Positions 1-9,083 of a DNA stretch of 64,000 nucleotides are shown here, in pieces. Source of the stretch: JACKCB01 sp964452775. GTDB taxonomy: Bacteria > Chloroflexota > Anaerolineae > Promineifilales > Promineifilaceae. The number at the start of each line of letters is the position of its first letter. Position 1 is the first letter of the stretch. The notes beneath the pieces were generated by a model. That model had not been told where the DNA came from, did no database searches, and saw nothing but the letters and a program-made list of their open reading frames with translations. The position numbers and the translations under genes were made by a program. The DNA lies in the NCBI GenBank assembly GCA_964452775.1, contig CAYVQP010000008.1:29208-93207 (forward strand), in the 5' to 3' direction.

Positions 1-879
1 CGAGGCAGTGCGCCGGTGTTGTTTAGGGGAGAAGGCGGAGTGGGTAAGAATCATCTGGCTCGCGCCATTCATAACGCCGGCGAACGGGCCAACAAGCCGT
101 TCGTCACCATCAATTGCCAGGCTATCCCGCACGAACTGATGGTCAGCGAGTTCCTGGGGCACGAACGAGACGGCGTGCTGGACGCCCGGCCGAGCAAGTT
201 TGAATTGGCTACCGGCGGCACACTCATGTTCGATCAAATAGATGGCCTTTCTTTAGAGATGCAGGCTACGCTCCTGCAAGTGATCGAAACCGGCCATGTG
301 CTGCGCCTGGGCAGTACACGACCCACGCCGGTGAACGTGCGCATCATGGCCGCCACCAGCGCCGATATCGAGCAGCGGGTCACGGAAGGGCGTTTCCTGC
401 CCAACCTCTACTATCGCTTCGGCGTTTTCAACATCGCCGTGCCGCCGCTGCGCCAGAGGGTTGACGACATTCCCATTTTGGCCGAACGTTACCTGGGGCG
501 GATCAGCCAACGCTTTGGGCGGGCAGCCTGGTTGCAGGATGAGACGCTGGTCGTGCTTCGCCGCTACCCCTGGCCCGGCAATGTGCGCGAGCTGGAGAGC
601 GTGCTGGAGCGCGCGCTGGCTCATAGCCGGGACGACACTATCCAGATTCCCGATCTGCCGGAAGCTGTTCGCCGGGGGCGCGCGCTTGCCGGCGGCGACC
701 CGCGCGCCAGGCCGGTGTTAACCACTGCCGAGGCGGAACGGGAAGCGATTATCAGCGCCGGCCACGCCTGCAGCGGTCATGTGAGCGAAATGGCCCGGCA
801 ATTGGGCATCGGGCGCACCACGCTCTGGCGCAAGATGAAGCACTTTCAGATTGATCGCGAGCAGTTTCGGCTGCATTAA
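1..879 (+). CDS. DhaR-like AAA+ enhancer-binding-type regulator, 5' end outside the window
   Basis: This is a transcriptional regulator with a sigma-54-activator-type AAA+ domain followed by a Fis-type HTH. The reading frame is open from base 1, so the sensor domain and true start lie upstream. Visible are a Walker A (GEGGVGKN), the arginine-finger region with YPWPGNVREL, and a C-terminal Fis helix-turn-helix (LGIGRTTLWRKMK). Key sigma-54 contacts are degenerate: the GAFTGA loop reads DGVLDA and the Walker B DE pair reads DQ. The E. coli regulator DhaR is also an AAA+/Fis protein that acts without sigma-54. The gene sits directly before glpF-dhaK-dhaL-glpK-glpABC-dhaM, so control of this island is the likely role. 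Family membership is secure; the DhaR assignment is inferred from context and the lost GAFTGA motif. Confidence 0.8.
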   Translation, partial: RGSAPVLFRGEGGVGKNHLARAIHNAGERANKPFVTINCQAIPHELMVSEFLGHERDGVLDARPSKFELATGGTLMFDQIDGLSLEMQATLLQVIETGHVLRLGSTRPTPVNVRIMAATSADIEQRVTEGRFLPNLYYRFGVFNIAVPPLRQRVDDIPILAERYLGRISQRFGRAAWLQDETLVVLRRYPWPGNVRELESVLERALAHSRDDTIQIPDLPEAVRRGRALAGGDPRARPVLTTAEAEREAIISAGHACSGHVSEMARQLGIGRTTLWRKMKHFQIDREQFRLH

Positions 880-964
880 CTTCACTCCCACTTTCCGGGC
901 AGCGTTACCCGGGGAGCCCGCCCGCGTTTTTCCAATTGCCGGCGCACACCAGATCAAATGCACT

Positions 965-979
965 GTTTCATAGTGAAAC
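965..979. promoter_or_regulatory. Palindromic operator candidate 1 upstream of glpF
   Basis: GTTTCATAGTGAAAC is a perfect 6-bp inverted repeat with a 3-bp centre. Its centre is exactly 32 bp (about three helical turns) from the centre of a second GTTTC/GAAAC palindrome. A Fis-type HTH dimer, such as the regulator encoded just upstream, would suit such a site. Binding is inferred. Confidence 0.5.
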
Positions 980-995
980 GTTATCACGCCTGGTG

Positions 996-1012
996 TGTTT
1001 CGTTATGAAACA
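996..1012. promoter_or_regulatory. Palindromic operator candidate 2 upstream of glpF
   Basis: TGTTTCGTTATGAAACA matches the first site in its half-sites (GTTTC and GAAAC, both centred on a 5-bp spacer). The 428-bp gap from 880 to 1307 holds both sites and no convincing ORF. I found no -24/-12 sigma-54 promoter there with the required GG-N10-GC spacing, and only weak sigma-70-like boxes. Confidence 0.5.
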
Positions 1013-1307
1013 ATTTCCCCTTATCTGTTGTAGCGCTTCCTGAATTGGTTTTATGATGTGCCTGGTGAGAATTGGACAGTCTGTCTGATTTCAACCGTCG
1101 CTTGCTTATGCAGATTAGCCAATAAACGGCAATTGAACAGTTGCTGTTGGGGAGCCAGGCCGCCGGCGCTTAGGCGCTGGGTCGTTGGCTCTCTGCCCAT
1201 AACACTAATGGAGGGAATGGATATCACACAATTCATCACATCACATCTTCAATGTCTTATACATCCCGGCCCGTCATTTGTATTTTCTAACATGAAAGGA
1301 GAGGAAA

Positions 1308-2042
1308 ATGAATAGTGAGTTTGTTGGAGAACTGTTCGGCACCATGTTTCTGATCATCCTTGGCGATGGCGTGGTGGCCAATGTCTTGCTCGCCAAGAGC
1401 AAGGGGCAAAACGCCGGCTGGATCGTGATAACCACAGGGTGGGCCTTCGCGGTCATGGTCGGAGCCTTTGTCTCCGGCTGGTTCGGCAGCACTGCGGCTT
1501 ATCTTAACCCGGCATTGGCCATCGGGCTGGCGGCCGGCGGAGTTGCTGATTGGGCGACCATCCCCGGAGTCATCGTGGCCGAAATGATTGGCGCTTTCCT
1601 TGGCGCTATCATCGTCTTCCTGACCTACTTCAAGCACTGGGAACCCACAACCGACCAGGGCTTGAAGCTGGCGGTCTTCTGCACCGGCCCGGCCATTCGC
1701 TCCCCCATATGGAATGTCATTACAGAAATCGTCGGCACCTTCGCGTTGGTGATGGGCATCATCGCCATTTTCGGCCTTGGCGAATCATCAACCAATATGG
1801 GCATTCCCGTCGACGGTCTGGGTCCAGTGGCCGTCGCCTTCCTGGTCTGGGGCATCGGCCTCTCGTTGGGCGGCCCTACCGGGTATGCCATCAACCCGGC
1901 GCGTGACCTCGGTCCGCGCATCGCGCACGCCATCTTGCCCATTCCCGGCAAGGGCGGGTCTGATTGGGGTTACTCCTGGGTTCCCGTCGTCGGCCCCATC
2001 ATTGGCGGCATTCTGGCCGGCCTGATGATCTACCTCATTTAG
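1308..2042 (+). CDS. glpF: Glycerol facilitator (MIP/aquaglyceroporin family)
   Basis: This inner-membrane channel passes glycerol and possibly dihydroxyacetone. The 244-residue protein has the two half-helix signatures of the family: NPA at residues 67-69 (YLNPALAIG) and NPARD at 196-200. The Asp after the second NPA motif is typical of glycerol-conducting members rather than strict water channels. Six hydrophobic segments can be followed through the sequence. The start is well supported by AAAGGAGAGG at 1295-1304, three bases before the ATG. It is the first gene of the island after the regulator and is followed by dhaK. Confidence 0.93.
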   Translation: MNSEFVGELFGTMFLIILGDGVVANVLLAKSKGQNAGWIVITTGWAFAVMVGAFVSGWFGSTAAYLNPALAIGLAAGGVADWATIPGVIVAEMIGAFLGAIIVFLTYFKHWEPTTDQGLKLAVFCTGPAIRSPIWNVITEIVGTFALVMGIIAIFGLGESSTNMGIPVDGLGPVAVAFLVWGIGLSLGGPTGYAINPARDLGPRIAHAILPIPGKGGSDWGYSWVPVVGPIIGGILAGLMIYLI

Positions 2043-2060
2043 CAAAGCAATCGCGAGAGA

Positions 2061-2108
2061 GCCGCGGGCCGGCCGGCTACTCCGCACCGCCGGCGAATGG
2101 CCCGCGGC
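2061..2108. repeat. GC-rich inverted repeat between glpF and dhaK
   Basis: GCCGCGGGCC (2061-2070) pairs perfectly with GGCCCGCGGC (2099-2108), with a nested GCCGGC pairing in the loop. It lies in the 111-bp spacer between glpF and dhaK. A role as a partial terminator or an mRNA-stability hairpin is inference; no T-tract follows. Confidence 0.4.
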
Positions 2109-2153
2109 CTCTTGTCCTCCGCTGCAGTTCGTTCTTTGGACAGGAGCATAAAC

Positions 2154-3227
2154 ATGAAGAAACTCATAAATGCGTTGGATGACGTAGTTCGCGAACAGTT
2201 GAGAGGTATGGCCGCTGCCCATCCAGACTTAGTCAAGGTGCACATCGATCCCCATTACGTCTATCGGGCCGACGCCCCGGTCGCCGGCAAAGTAGCCCTC
2301 ATCTCCGGCGGCGGCAGCGGGCATGAACCGATGCACGGCGGCTTCGTCGGCATGGGCATGCTCGACGGCGCTTGTCCCGGCGAAGTATTCACCTCCCCGA
2401 CATCCGACCAGATGTACGAATGCGCCAAGGTCGTGCATGGCGGGGCGGGCGTGCTTTTCATCGTCAAGAACTACACCGGCGATGTGCTGAACTTCGAAAT
2501 GGGCGCCGAGATGGCCAATGCTGAAGGTATCCCCATCCAGGCCATCCTGATAGACGATGATGTGGCCGTCAAGGACAGCCTGTATACCGCCGGTCGCCGC
2601 GGCGTCGGCGCGACCGTGCTGGCGGAGAAGATCACCGGCGGCGCGGCCGAAGCCGGTTACGACCTGGATGCCTGCGCGGATCTATGCCGCAAGGTGAACA
2701 TGTATGCCCGTTCGATGGGTATGGCGCTGACCTCCTGCACCGTGCCGGCCGCCGGCAAACCCACCTTTGAGCTGGGCGATGACGAAATGGAGATCGGTAT
2801 CGGCATCCACGGCGAGCCGGGCCAGAAGCGCATGAAAATGGTTACCGCCGACGAGATCACCGAGATGATGGCCCTGGAGATCATCAACGATCCTCCCTAT
2901 ACGCGCACGGTGCGCGAGTGGGATGCCGGCAACGGAAATTGGATGGACAAATCGCTGACTGATGAGCCGTTCAAATCCGGCGACCAGGTCATCGCCTTCG
3001 TGAACAGCATGGGCGGCACGCCGGTCTCTGAGCTGTATGCCGTTTATCGCAAATTGGACGAAGTGTGCCGGGACCACGGCCTGACCATCGTCCGCAACCT
3101 GATCGGTCCCTACATCACCTCGCTGGAAATGCAGGGCTGCTCGATCACGCTGCTGCGGGCGGATGACGAAATCCTGAAGTTCTGGGACGCGCCGGTGTTG
3201 ACCCCCGGCTTGCGTTGGGGTGCATAG
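2154..3227 (+). CDS. dhaK: PTS-dependent dihydroxyacetone kinase, substrate-binding subunit DhaK
   Basis: DhaK binds dihydroxyacetone and receives phosphate from DhaL-ATP to give DHAP. The 357-residue protein matches the usual DhaK length. It has the GGGSGHEPMHGGF motif near residues 52-64, NYTGD near 106-110 and the IGIHGEPG segment, whose His (residue 219) corresponds to the histidine that covalently binds dihydroxyacetone in E. coli DhaK. The frame is open further upstream to 2097, but ATG at 2154 with AGGAG in front (2142-2146) gives the canonical MKKLIN start. It is followed by dhaL after a long inverted repeat. There is no fused DhaL domain, so this is the PTS-type kinase rather than the single-chain ATP-dependent type. 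Confidence 0.93.
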   Translation: MKKLINALDDVVREQLRGMAAAHPDLVKVHIDPHYVYRADAPVAGKVALISGGGSGHEPMHGGFVGMGMLDGACPGEVFTSPTSDQMYECAKVVHGGAGVLFIVKNYTGDVLNFEMGAEMANAEGIPIQAILIDDDVAVKDSLYTAGRRGVGATVLAEKITGGAAEAGYDLDACADLCRKVNMYARSMGMALTSCTVPAAGKPTFELGDDEMEIGIGIHGEPGQKRMKMVTADEITEMMALEIINDPPYTRTVREWDAGNGNWMDKSLTDEPFKSGDQVIAFVNSMGGTPVSELYAVYRKLDEVCRDHGLTIVRNLIGPYITSLEMQGCSITLLRADDEILKFWDAPVLTPGLRWGA

Positions 3228-3239
3228 TTGATACACGCC

Positions 3240-3324
3240 TGATGCGCGATGCGGTCATCGTAGACTCATAGCTGCCGGCGTAGCCCCGGCTAAGCCGCCG
3301 GTATAGCCGCCGCATCGCGCATCA
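3240..3324. repeat. 15-bp perfect inverted repeat between dhaK and dhaL
   Basis: TGATGCGCGATGCGG (3240-3254) is perfectly complementary to CCGCATCGCGCATCA (3310-3324). The 55-bp loop contains further pairing (TAGCC..GGCTA and CCGGCG..CGCCGG). It fills almost the whole 113-bp dhaK-dhaL spacer. No T-tract follows, so a processing or stability element is likelier than a simple terminator. Confidence 0.65.
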
Positions 3325-3340
3325 TAGCCTAAGGTGCTAC

Positions 3341-3973
<633 letters not shown>

Positions 3974-3988
3974 AGGAGATAAAACATA

Positions 3989-5494
3989 ATGGCCAAGTAT
4001 GTAGCTGCGATTGATCAGGGAACCACCAGCACGCGCTGCATGATCTTCACCCACAACGGCTTGCCGGCCGGCATGCACCAGATGGAGCACGCGCAGATTT
4101 ACCCCAAGCCCGGCTGGGTCGAACATGACCCGATGGAAATCTGGCGACGCACGCAAGACGTCGTAATAGGCGCTCTGCATGCTGCCGGCGCGACTGCCGC
4201 CGATATCGCCGCGGTCGGCGTCACCAATCAACGGGAAACCACCGTTGTTTGGAACAAGCACACCGGCCAACCCTATTACAATGCCATCGTCTGGCAGGAC
4301 ACCCGAACAGCCGACATTTGCAATGCCCTGGCGGCAGACGGCGGGCAGGATCGCTTCCGCGCCCAGGTCGGCCTGCCGTTGGCCACCTACTTCTCCGGCC
4401 CCAAGGTGCGCTGGATCCTGGACAATGTACCCGGCGTTCGTGAAGCTGCAGACCGCGGCGAAGCGCTCTTCGGCAACATTGACACCTGGGTCATCTGGAA
4501 CATCACCGGCGGCCCCAATGGCGGCGCGCACGTCACCGACGTTTCCAACGCCAGCCGGACGATGCTGATGAACCTGCACACGCTGGACTGGGATGCCGGC
4601 ATCTGCGCCGCGATGGGCGTGCCACAGAGCATGTTGCCCGCCATCCGGCCCTCGTCCGAAGTTTACGGCCACACCACCGCTACCGGCCCCTTCGGCGGCG
4701 TCATTCCGGTCAGCGGCGACCTGGGCGACCAGCAGGCCGCGACGGTGGGCCAGGCATGCTTCAGCCCCGGCGAGGCCAAGAACACCTACGGCACCGGCTG
4801 CTTCATGATCCTCAACACCGGCACCAGCATCGTGCCCTCGAACAGCGGCTTGCTGACCACACTCTGCTACAAGTTCGGCGACCAGCCGGCCGTCTACGCC
4901 CTCGAAGGTTCAATCGCCATCACGGGCGCGCTCGTCCAGTGGCTGCGCGACAACCTCAGCATGATTGAAACTTCCAGTCAGGTTGAGGATCTGGCCAAGA
5001 CAGTTGATGACAACGGCGGCATTTACTTTGTGCCCGCCTTCTCCGGCCTCTTCGCCCCATACTGGCGTTCGGATGCCCGCGGCGCGATCGTCGGGCTCAC
5101 CCGCTACGTGAACAAGGGTCACTTTGCCCGCGCTGCTCTGGAGGCCACCGCCTACCAGACGCGCGAGGTGTTGGACGCCATGAACGCCGACTCCGGCGTG
5201 CCTTTGACCGCGCTGAAGGTGGACGGCGGGATGGTATTCAACGAAACCCTGATGCAATTCCAGGCGGACGTGCTCGGCGTGCCGGTCATCCGGCCGGTCG
5301 TCGCCGAAACAACGGCCCTGGGCGCGGCATACGCGGCCGGCCTGGCCGTCGGCTTCTGGAAGAATACCGACGAAATGCGCGCCAACTGGAATATGGACAG
5401 ACAGTGGGATCCTGAGCCGGGCAGCGACGCCAGCACCGGCCTCTTCGCCCAGTGGAAGAAGGCGGTCACGCGCACCTTCGATTGGGTTGAGTAA
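3989..5494 (+). CDS. glpK: Glycerol kinase
   Basis: Glycerol kinase phosphorylates glycerol to sn-glycerol 3-phosphate with ATP, trapping glycerol taken up by GlpF. The 501-residue protein is the usual length for this FGGY-family kinase. It shows the N-terminal ATP-binding motif DQGTTSTR, the NQRETTVVW substrate-site motif with IVWQDTR, the GTGCF motif and the C-terminal KVDGGM motif. AAAGGAGAT lies just before the start ATG at 3989. It is followed directly by a strong hairpin terminator, so glpK closes the glpF-dhaKL-glpK transcription unit, and the glpABC genes follow. Confidence 0.95.
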   Translation: MAKYVAAIDQGTTSTRCMIFTHNGLPAGMHQMEHAQIYPKPGWVEHDPMEIWRRTQDVVIGALHAAGATAADIAAVGVTNQRETTVVWNKHTGQPYYNAIVWQDTRTADICNALAADGGQDRFRAQVGLPLATYFSGPKVRWILDNVPGVREAADRGEALFGNIDTWVIWNITGGPNGGAHVTDVSNASRTMLMNLHTLDWDAGICAAMGVPQSMLPAIRPSSEVYGHTTATGPFGGVIPVSGDLGDQQAATVGQACFSPGEAKNTYGTGCFMILNTGTSIVPSNSGLLTTLCYKFGDQPAVYALEGSIAITGALVQWLRDNLSMIETSSQVEDLAKTVDDNGGIYFVPAFSGLFAPYWRSDARGAIVGLTRYVNKGHFARAALEATAYQTREVLDAMNADSGVPLTALKVDGGMVFNETLMQFQADVLGVPVIRPVVAETTALGAAYAAGLAVGFWKNTDEMRANWNMDRQWDPEPGSDASTGLFAQWKKAVTRTFDWVE

Positions 5495-5501
5495 ACCGAA
5501 A

Positions 5502-5532
5502 AACCCCGCAGGTCTCAAGGACCTGCGGGGTT
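5502..5532 (+). terminator. AACCCCGCAGGTC-type hairpin after glpK
   Basis: AACCCCGCAGGTC and GACCTGCGGGGTT form a perfect 13-bp stem with a 5-nt loop (TCAAG), eight bases after the glpK stop. It is one of several copies of the same palindrome in this window. No long T-run follows. Confidence 0.75.
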
Positions 5533-5697
5533 GGTTATGAACTTAGCGAACGAACCAGTACGAGTTCCTGACCGTTACGGTAAAATAACCGGTGCCCGGC
5601 ATGCGGGTGGCCTGCGGCGCGTAACGCAACAGGCAATCTGAATGACGGGCATCGGCGTCAGCCCCGGCTTTTCCCCGAGGCGAGTGACGGAGGAATC

Positions 5698-7338
5698 ATG
5701 CGTAAGATAGAGACGGAAGTCCTGGTCATCGGTGGGGGCGCCACCGGCACGGGAATCATTCGCGACCTGGCTATGCGCGGCTTTCGCTGCATCCTGGTTG
5801 AACGACGGGACCTGTCGCACGGCACGACCGGTCGCTACCACGGCTTACTGCACAGCGGCGGGCGTTATGCCGTCAAAGATCCCAAGGCGGCCACCGAATG
5901 TATCGAAGAAAACATCATTTTGCGGAAGATCATGCCGCATTGCCTGGAAGATACCGGCGGCTTCTTTGTCACCACTCCCTGGGATGACCCTGAGTTCGGC
6001 GACCTTTTCTTGCAGGGCTGCCATGACACACAGGTGCCCTGCGAAGAGATCTCCATAGCGCAGATGTTGCGCGAAGAACCGCTGCTCAACCCGAAGATCA
6101 GCCGCTGCTTTCGCGTGCCGGACGGCGCCGCCGACTCATTTTTGGCCACGCAATGTGTGGCCGCCTCCGCCCGCGAGCATGGGGCGCAGATCCTGAACTA
6201 CTACGAGGTCAAGCGCCTACTGCGGGTCAAGAACCGCGTCACGGGCATCGTCTGCCACGACCTGGTCAGGGACGAGGACGTGCAGATCAGCGCGGATATC
6301 GTGGTCAATGCCGCCGGCGCCTGGGCGGGCAAGATCGCCGGCATGGCTTCGCTGGAAGTGACCGTAATGCCCGGCAAAGGGGTGATGGTCGCCGCCAATC
6401 ATCGCATCGTGAATACGGTCATCAACCGCTGCAAGATGCCGGCCGACGGCGACATCATCGTGCCCATCCATACCGTATCGGTGATCGGCACGACCGATGT
6501 GCGCGTCCCCGACCCGGAACATTTCGCCATCGAACCCTGGGAAGTGCACATGATGCTGGAGGAAGGCGACAAGCTGGTTCCCGGCTTCAAGGACATGCGC
6601 ATGCTCCGCGCCTGGGGCGGCGTGCGCCCCCTCTACCAGGAAACAAAAGTGGTTGACACTCGCGATGTCACCCGCGCCTATACCCTGCTCGATCACGAGA
6701 CGCGGGACGGAGTGACCGGCTTCATTACCATGACCGGCGGCAAATGGACCACCTTCCGCCAGATGGCGGAAGTAACCGTCAACCGCGTCTGCGAAAAGCT
6801 GAATACCGAGCGCCCTTGCCGCACGCACCTGGAAAGCGTGCCCGCCCTCTTCAACTCCGACAAGCATACGGCCAACGGCTATCACTACCTGGGGGCGCGC
6901 TTGCATAATGTGGAGAACGAGCAGGCTTACGGCAACCTCATTTGTGAATGCGAGTTGGCCACCCTGGCCGACGTCAGGCAGTCGATCAACGAGGGCGAGG
7001 CCAGAACTATTGATGACATCCGGCGCGATATCCGCGTCGGCATGGGTCCCTGCCAGGGCGGCTTCTGCACCTATCGGGTCGCCGGCGTCTGGCACGACAT
7101 ACGACAGACGGACGTCAAACAGGTGAATGTGGCTCTCCGCGACTTCCTGCAAGAGCGCTGGAAAGGGCTGATGCCTGTCCTGTGGGGCCGGCAACTAAAA
7201 CAAGAGCGGTTGGACGAGCTAATCTACCTCTACAACTTGAACGCGGACCACTTGCCGGGCGAACACGGCTCTCGCCTGGGGCCGGCCATGTACGAGCCGG
7301 GCACGGTCGAACAAATACCGGAAACTGCCAGAAGGTAG
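5698..7338 (+). CDS. glpA: Anaerobic glycerol-3-phosphate dehydrogenase subunit A
   Basis: GlpA is the FAD catalytic subunit that oxidises glycerol 3-phosphate to DHAP and passes electrons through GlpB and GlpC to the quinone pool. The 546-residue protein begins with the FAD dinucleotide-binding motif GGGATGTG followed by the HGTTGRYHGLLHSGGRY segment. The C-terminal part has a BFD-like iron-sulfur domain with CECE and CQGGFC cysteine pairs, which separates GlpA from aerobic GlpD. The start ATG at 5698 has a good GGAGGA site in front. The gap after glpK contains the hairpin and a TAAAAT box at 5581-5586. The gene is followed by a 27-bp tandem palindrome array and glpB. Confidence 0.93.
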   Translation: MRKIETEVLVIGGGATGTGIIRDLAMRGFRCILVERRDLSHGTTGRYHGLLHSGGRYAVKDPKAATECIEENIILRKIMPHCLEDTGGFFVTTPWDDPEFGDLFLQGCHDTQVPCEEISIAQMLREEPLLNPKISRCFRVPDGAADSFLATQCVAASAREHGAQILNYYEVKRLLRVKNRVTGIVCHDLVRDEDVQISADIVVNAAGAWAGKIAGMASLEVTVMPGKGVMVAANHRIVNTVINRCKMPADGDIIVPIHTVSVIGTTDVRVPDPEHFAIEPWEVHMMLEEGDKLVPGFKDMRMLRAWGGVRPLYQETKVVDTRDVTRAYTLLDHETRDGVTGFITMTGGKWTTFRQMAEVTVNRVCEKLNTERPCRTHLESVPALFNSDKHTANGYHYLGARLHNVENEQAYGNLICECELATLADVRQSINEGEARTIDDIRRDIRVGMGPCQGGFCTYRVAGVWHDIRQTDVKQVNVALRDFLQERWKGLMPVLWGRQLKQERLDELIYLYNLNADHLPGEHGSRLGPAMYEPGTVEQIPETARR

Positions 7339-7345
7339 GCAGGCC

Positions 7346-7453
7346 ATGTAACTCGATTTTGCAACTCAAGTAATGTAACTCGATTTTATAAATCGAGTGA
7401 TGTAACTCGATTTTATAAATCGAGTGATGTAACTCGATTTTGCAAATCGAGTG
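7346..7453. repeat. Four tandem copies of a 27-bp palindromic unit between glpA and glpB
   Basis: Units start at 7346, 7373, 7400 and 7427, an exact 27-bp period. Units 2 and 3 are identical and contain CTCGATTTTATAAATCGAG, an 8-bp perfect stem with a 3-nt loop. Unit 4 has GCA in the centre and unit 1 has a decayed right arm. There are no spacers between units. Confidence 0.95.
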
Positions 7454-7488
7454 TCGAACGAGACTTTCGATTTACGGGAGAGTAGGCG

Positions 7489-8754
7489 GTGAATTTACAG
7501 GGTGATTTGCTGGTCATCGGCGCCGGCCTGGCCGGCCTGGTCGCCGGCTGGCGGGCGGCAGCGCGCGGCGAGAAGGTGCGCGTCATCGCCAAAGGCTGGG
7601 GGGCGACGCACTGGCTTCCCGGCTGCATTGACGTGTTGGGCTATTACCCACTGGACAGCCAGACGCCGGTGAAGTCGCCGGCCCAGGCTGTGCCCCAACT
7701 CATTCGCGCGCAGCCGCAACATCCCTACGCCCTGCTGGGCATGGAGCGACTGCAGGAAGCGTTGATAGCGTTGCAGGGCTTATGCGCCGCCGCCAATTAC
7801 CCGTTGGTAGGTTCGCTGCAGAAGAACTGGTTGCTGCCCTCCGCCGTAGGCACGCAGCGCCCGACCTGCCTGGCCCCGGCGACAATGATTGCCGGAGACC
7901 TGTCGGATAAATCCTCCATCCTGGTGGTGGGCTTTGAGCAGTTCCGCGACTTCTACCCCCGGGTCATCGCCGACAACCTGCAATTGCAAGGGATTCCCGC
8001 CCGCTCCGTTGTCCTGGATTTGGCCTCATTAGGCAGCCGGCGGTTCACCAATCCGACTACTCTGGCCCCCTTGCTGGAAGACACGGTCTTCCGCTCAGAA
8101 TTGGTAGCCAGGTTAGGGCCACACCTGGAAGACGCCGGCCGCGTGGCCTTTCCGGCTGTGCTGGGCATGCGCCACGCCGTGAGCGTCTTGGAAGCGCTGC
8201 AGAACAGGCTGCGCCGGCCTGTCTTCGAGATACCCGGCCTGACCCCCTCCGTACCAGGCATCCGCTTGCACCATATTCTGGTAAGCGCTATCCGCGCTCA
8301 CGGGGGACAGGTGCTCGACGGAATGGAAGCGCTGAGCAGCGAAACGGAAGCCGGGCGCGTCCAGGCGGTGCAAACGGAGTCAGCAACCCGCTTGCGCTCC
8401 CACCGCCACCATCGTTACTTGCTCGCTACCGGCGGCATCCTGGGCGGCGGCATTGACACGGATCGCCTCGGCGTTGTTCGCGAGGTCGTCTTTGATTTGC
8501 CGGTAGTCAAGCCTGAAAGCCGGCTGCAATGGTTCCAGCAGGAGTTTCTGGCCAAAGAAGGCCACCCTATTTACCAGGCCGGCGTGCACGTAGACCAGCG
8601 TTTTCAGCCGGTCAACGGAAACGGCCGGCCCGTTTTCGACAATCTCTATGCAGCCGGAACCACCCTGGCCCATTGCGAAGTCATTCGCGAACGCTCCTTT
8701 GAAGGCGTCGCCGTGGCCACGGGTTATGCGGCTGCCGGATACGTACAGAACTAG
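7489..8754 (+). CDS. glpB: Anaerobic glycerol-3-phosphate dehydrogenase subunit B
   Basis: GlpB is the flavoprotein that couples GlpA to the GlpC iron-sulfur membrane anchor. The 421-residue protein opens with a dinucleotide-binding GAGLAGLVAG motif and ends with the FAD-domain segment LYAAGTTLAHCE. The length matches the family. The start is GTG at 7489 with GGGAGAG in front; no ATG is available close by. The stop codon lies on the edge of the first unit of an 84-bp tandem repeat, suggesting the array arose immediately after the gene end. The order glpA-glpB-glpC matches the classical operon, although repeat arrays now separate the genes. Confidence 0.88.
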   Translation: MNLQGDLLVIGAGLAGLVAGWRAAARGEKVRVIAKGWGATHWLPGCIDVLGYYPLDSQTPVKSPAQAVPQLIRAQPQHPYALLGMERLQEALIALQGLCAAANYPLVGSLQKNWLLPSAVGTQRPTCLAPATMIAGDLSDKSSILVVGFEQFRDFYPRVIADNLQLQGIPARSVVLDLASLGSRRFTNPTTLAPLLEDTVFRSELVARLGPHLEDAGRVAFPAVLGMRHAVSVLEALQNRLRRPVFEIPGLTPSVPGIRLHHILVSAIRAHGGQVLDGMEALSSETEAGRVQAVQTESATRLRSHRHHRYLLATGGILGGGIDTDRLGVVREVVFDLPVVKPESRLQWFQQEFLAKEGHPIYQAGVHVDQRFQPVNGNGRPVFDNLYAAGTTLAHCEVIRERSFEGVAVATGYAAAGYVQN

Positions 8755-9063
8755 CGCACAATTTTCCCGGAAACTTGACCATGTTGTCTGCCGGATTGTA
8801 GGCAACAGAGTTTCCGGGAAAATCAGAACTAACAGATGCGCACAATTTTCCCGGAAACNNNNNNNNNNNNNNNNNNNNNNNNNNNNNNNNNNNNNNNNNN
8901 NNNNNNNNNNNNNNNNNNNNNNNNNNNNNNNNNNNNNNNNNNNNNNNNNNNNNNNNNNAACAGAGTTTCCGGGAAAATCAGAACTAACAGATGCGCACAA
9001 TTTTCCCGGAAACTTGACCATGTTGTCTGCCGGATTGTGGGCAACAGAGTTTCCGGGAAAATA
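8754..9063. repeat. 84-bp tandem repeat carrying TTTCCCGGAAA inverted arms, with an assembly gap
   Basis: GCGCACAATTTTCCC recurs at 8754 and 8838, an 84-bp period, and a further copy follows the gap at 8993. Within a unit ATTTTCCCGGAAACT pairs perfectly with AGTTTCCGGGAAAAT over 15 bp around a loop of about 33 nt. At least three units exist; the true number is hidden by the gap. The only visible difference between complete loops is one base (GTAGGC against GTGGGC). Confidence 0.9.
8859..8958. other. Assembly gap (100 N) inside the tandem repeat
   Basis: Exactly 100 N. The spacing of repeat landmarks across it (155 bp from 8838 to 8993) is not a multiple of 84, so the real missing length differs from 100. 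Confidence 0.95.
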
Positions 9064-9083
9064 ATAGTTTGAGGAATACGACG

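Noticed and set aside
880..1307. Sigma-54 promoter for glpF
   Set aside because: No -24/-12 pair with the required GG-N10-GC spacing is present, and the upstream regulator lacks GAFTGA.
7346..7453. CRISPR array
   Set aside because: Units follow each other with no unique spacers and there are no cas genes; it is a tandem palindrome.
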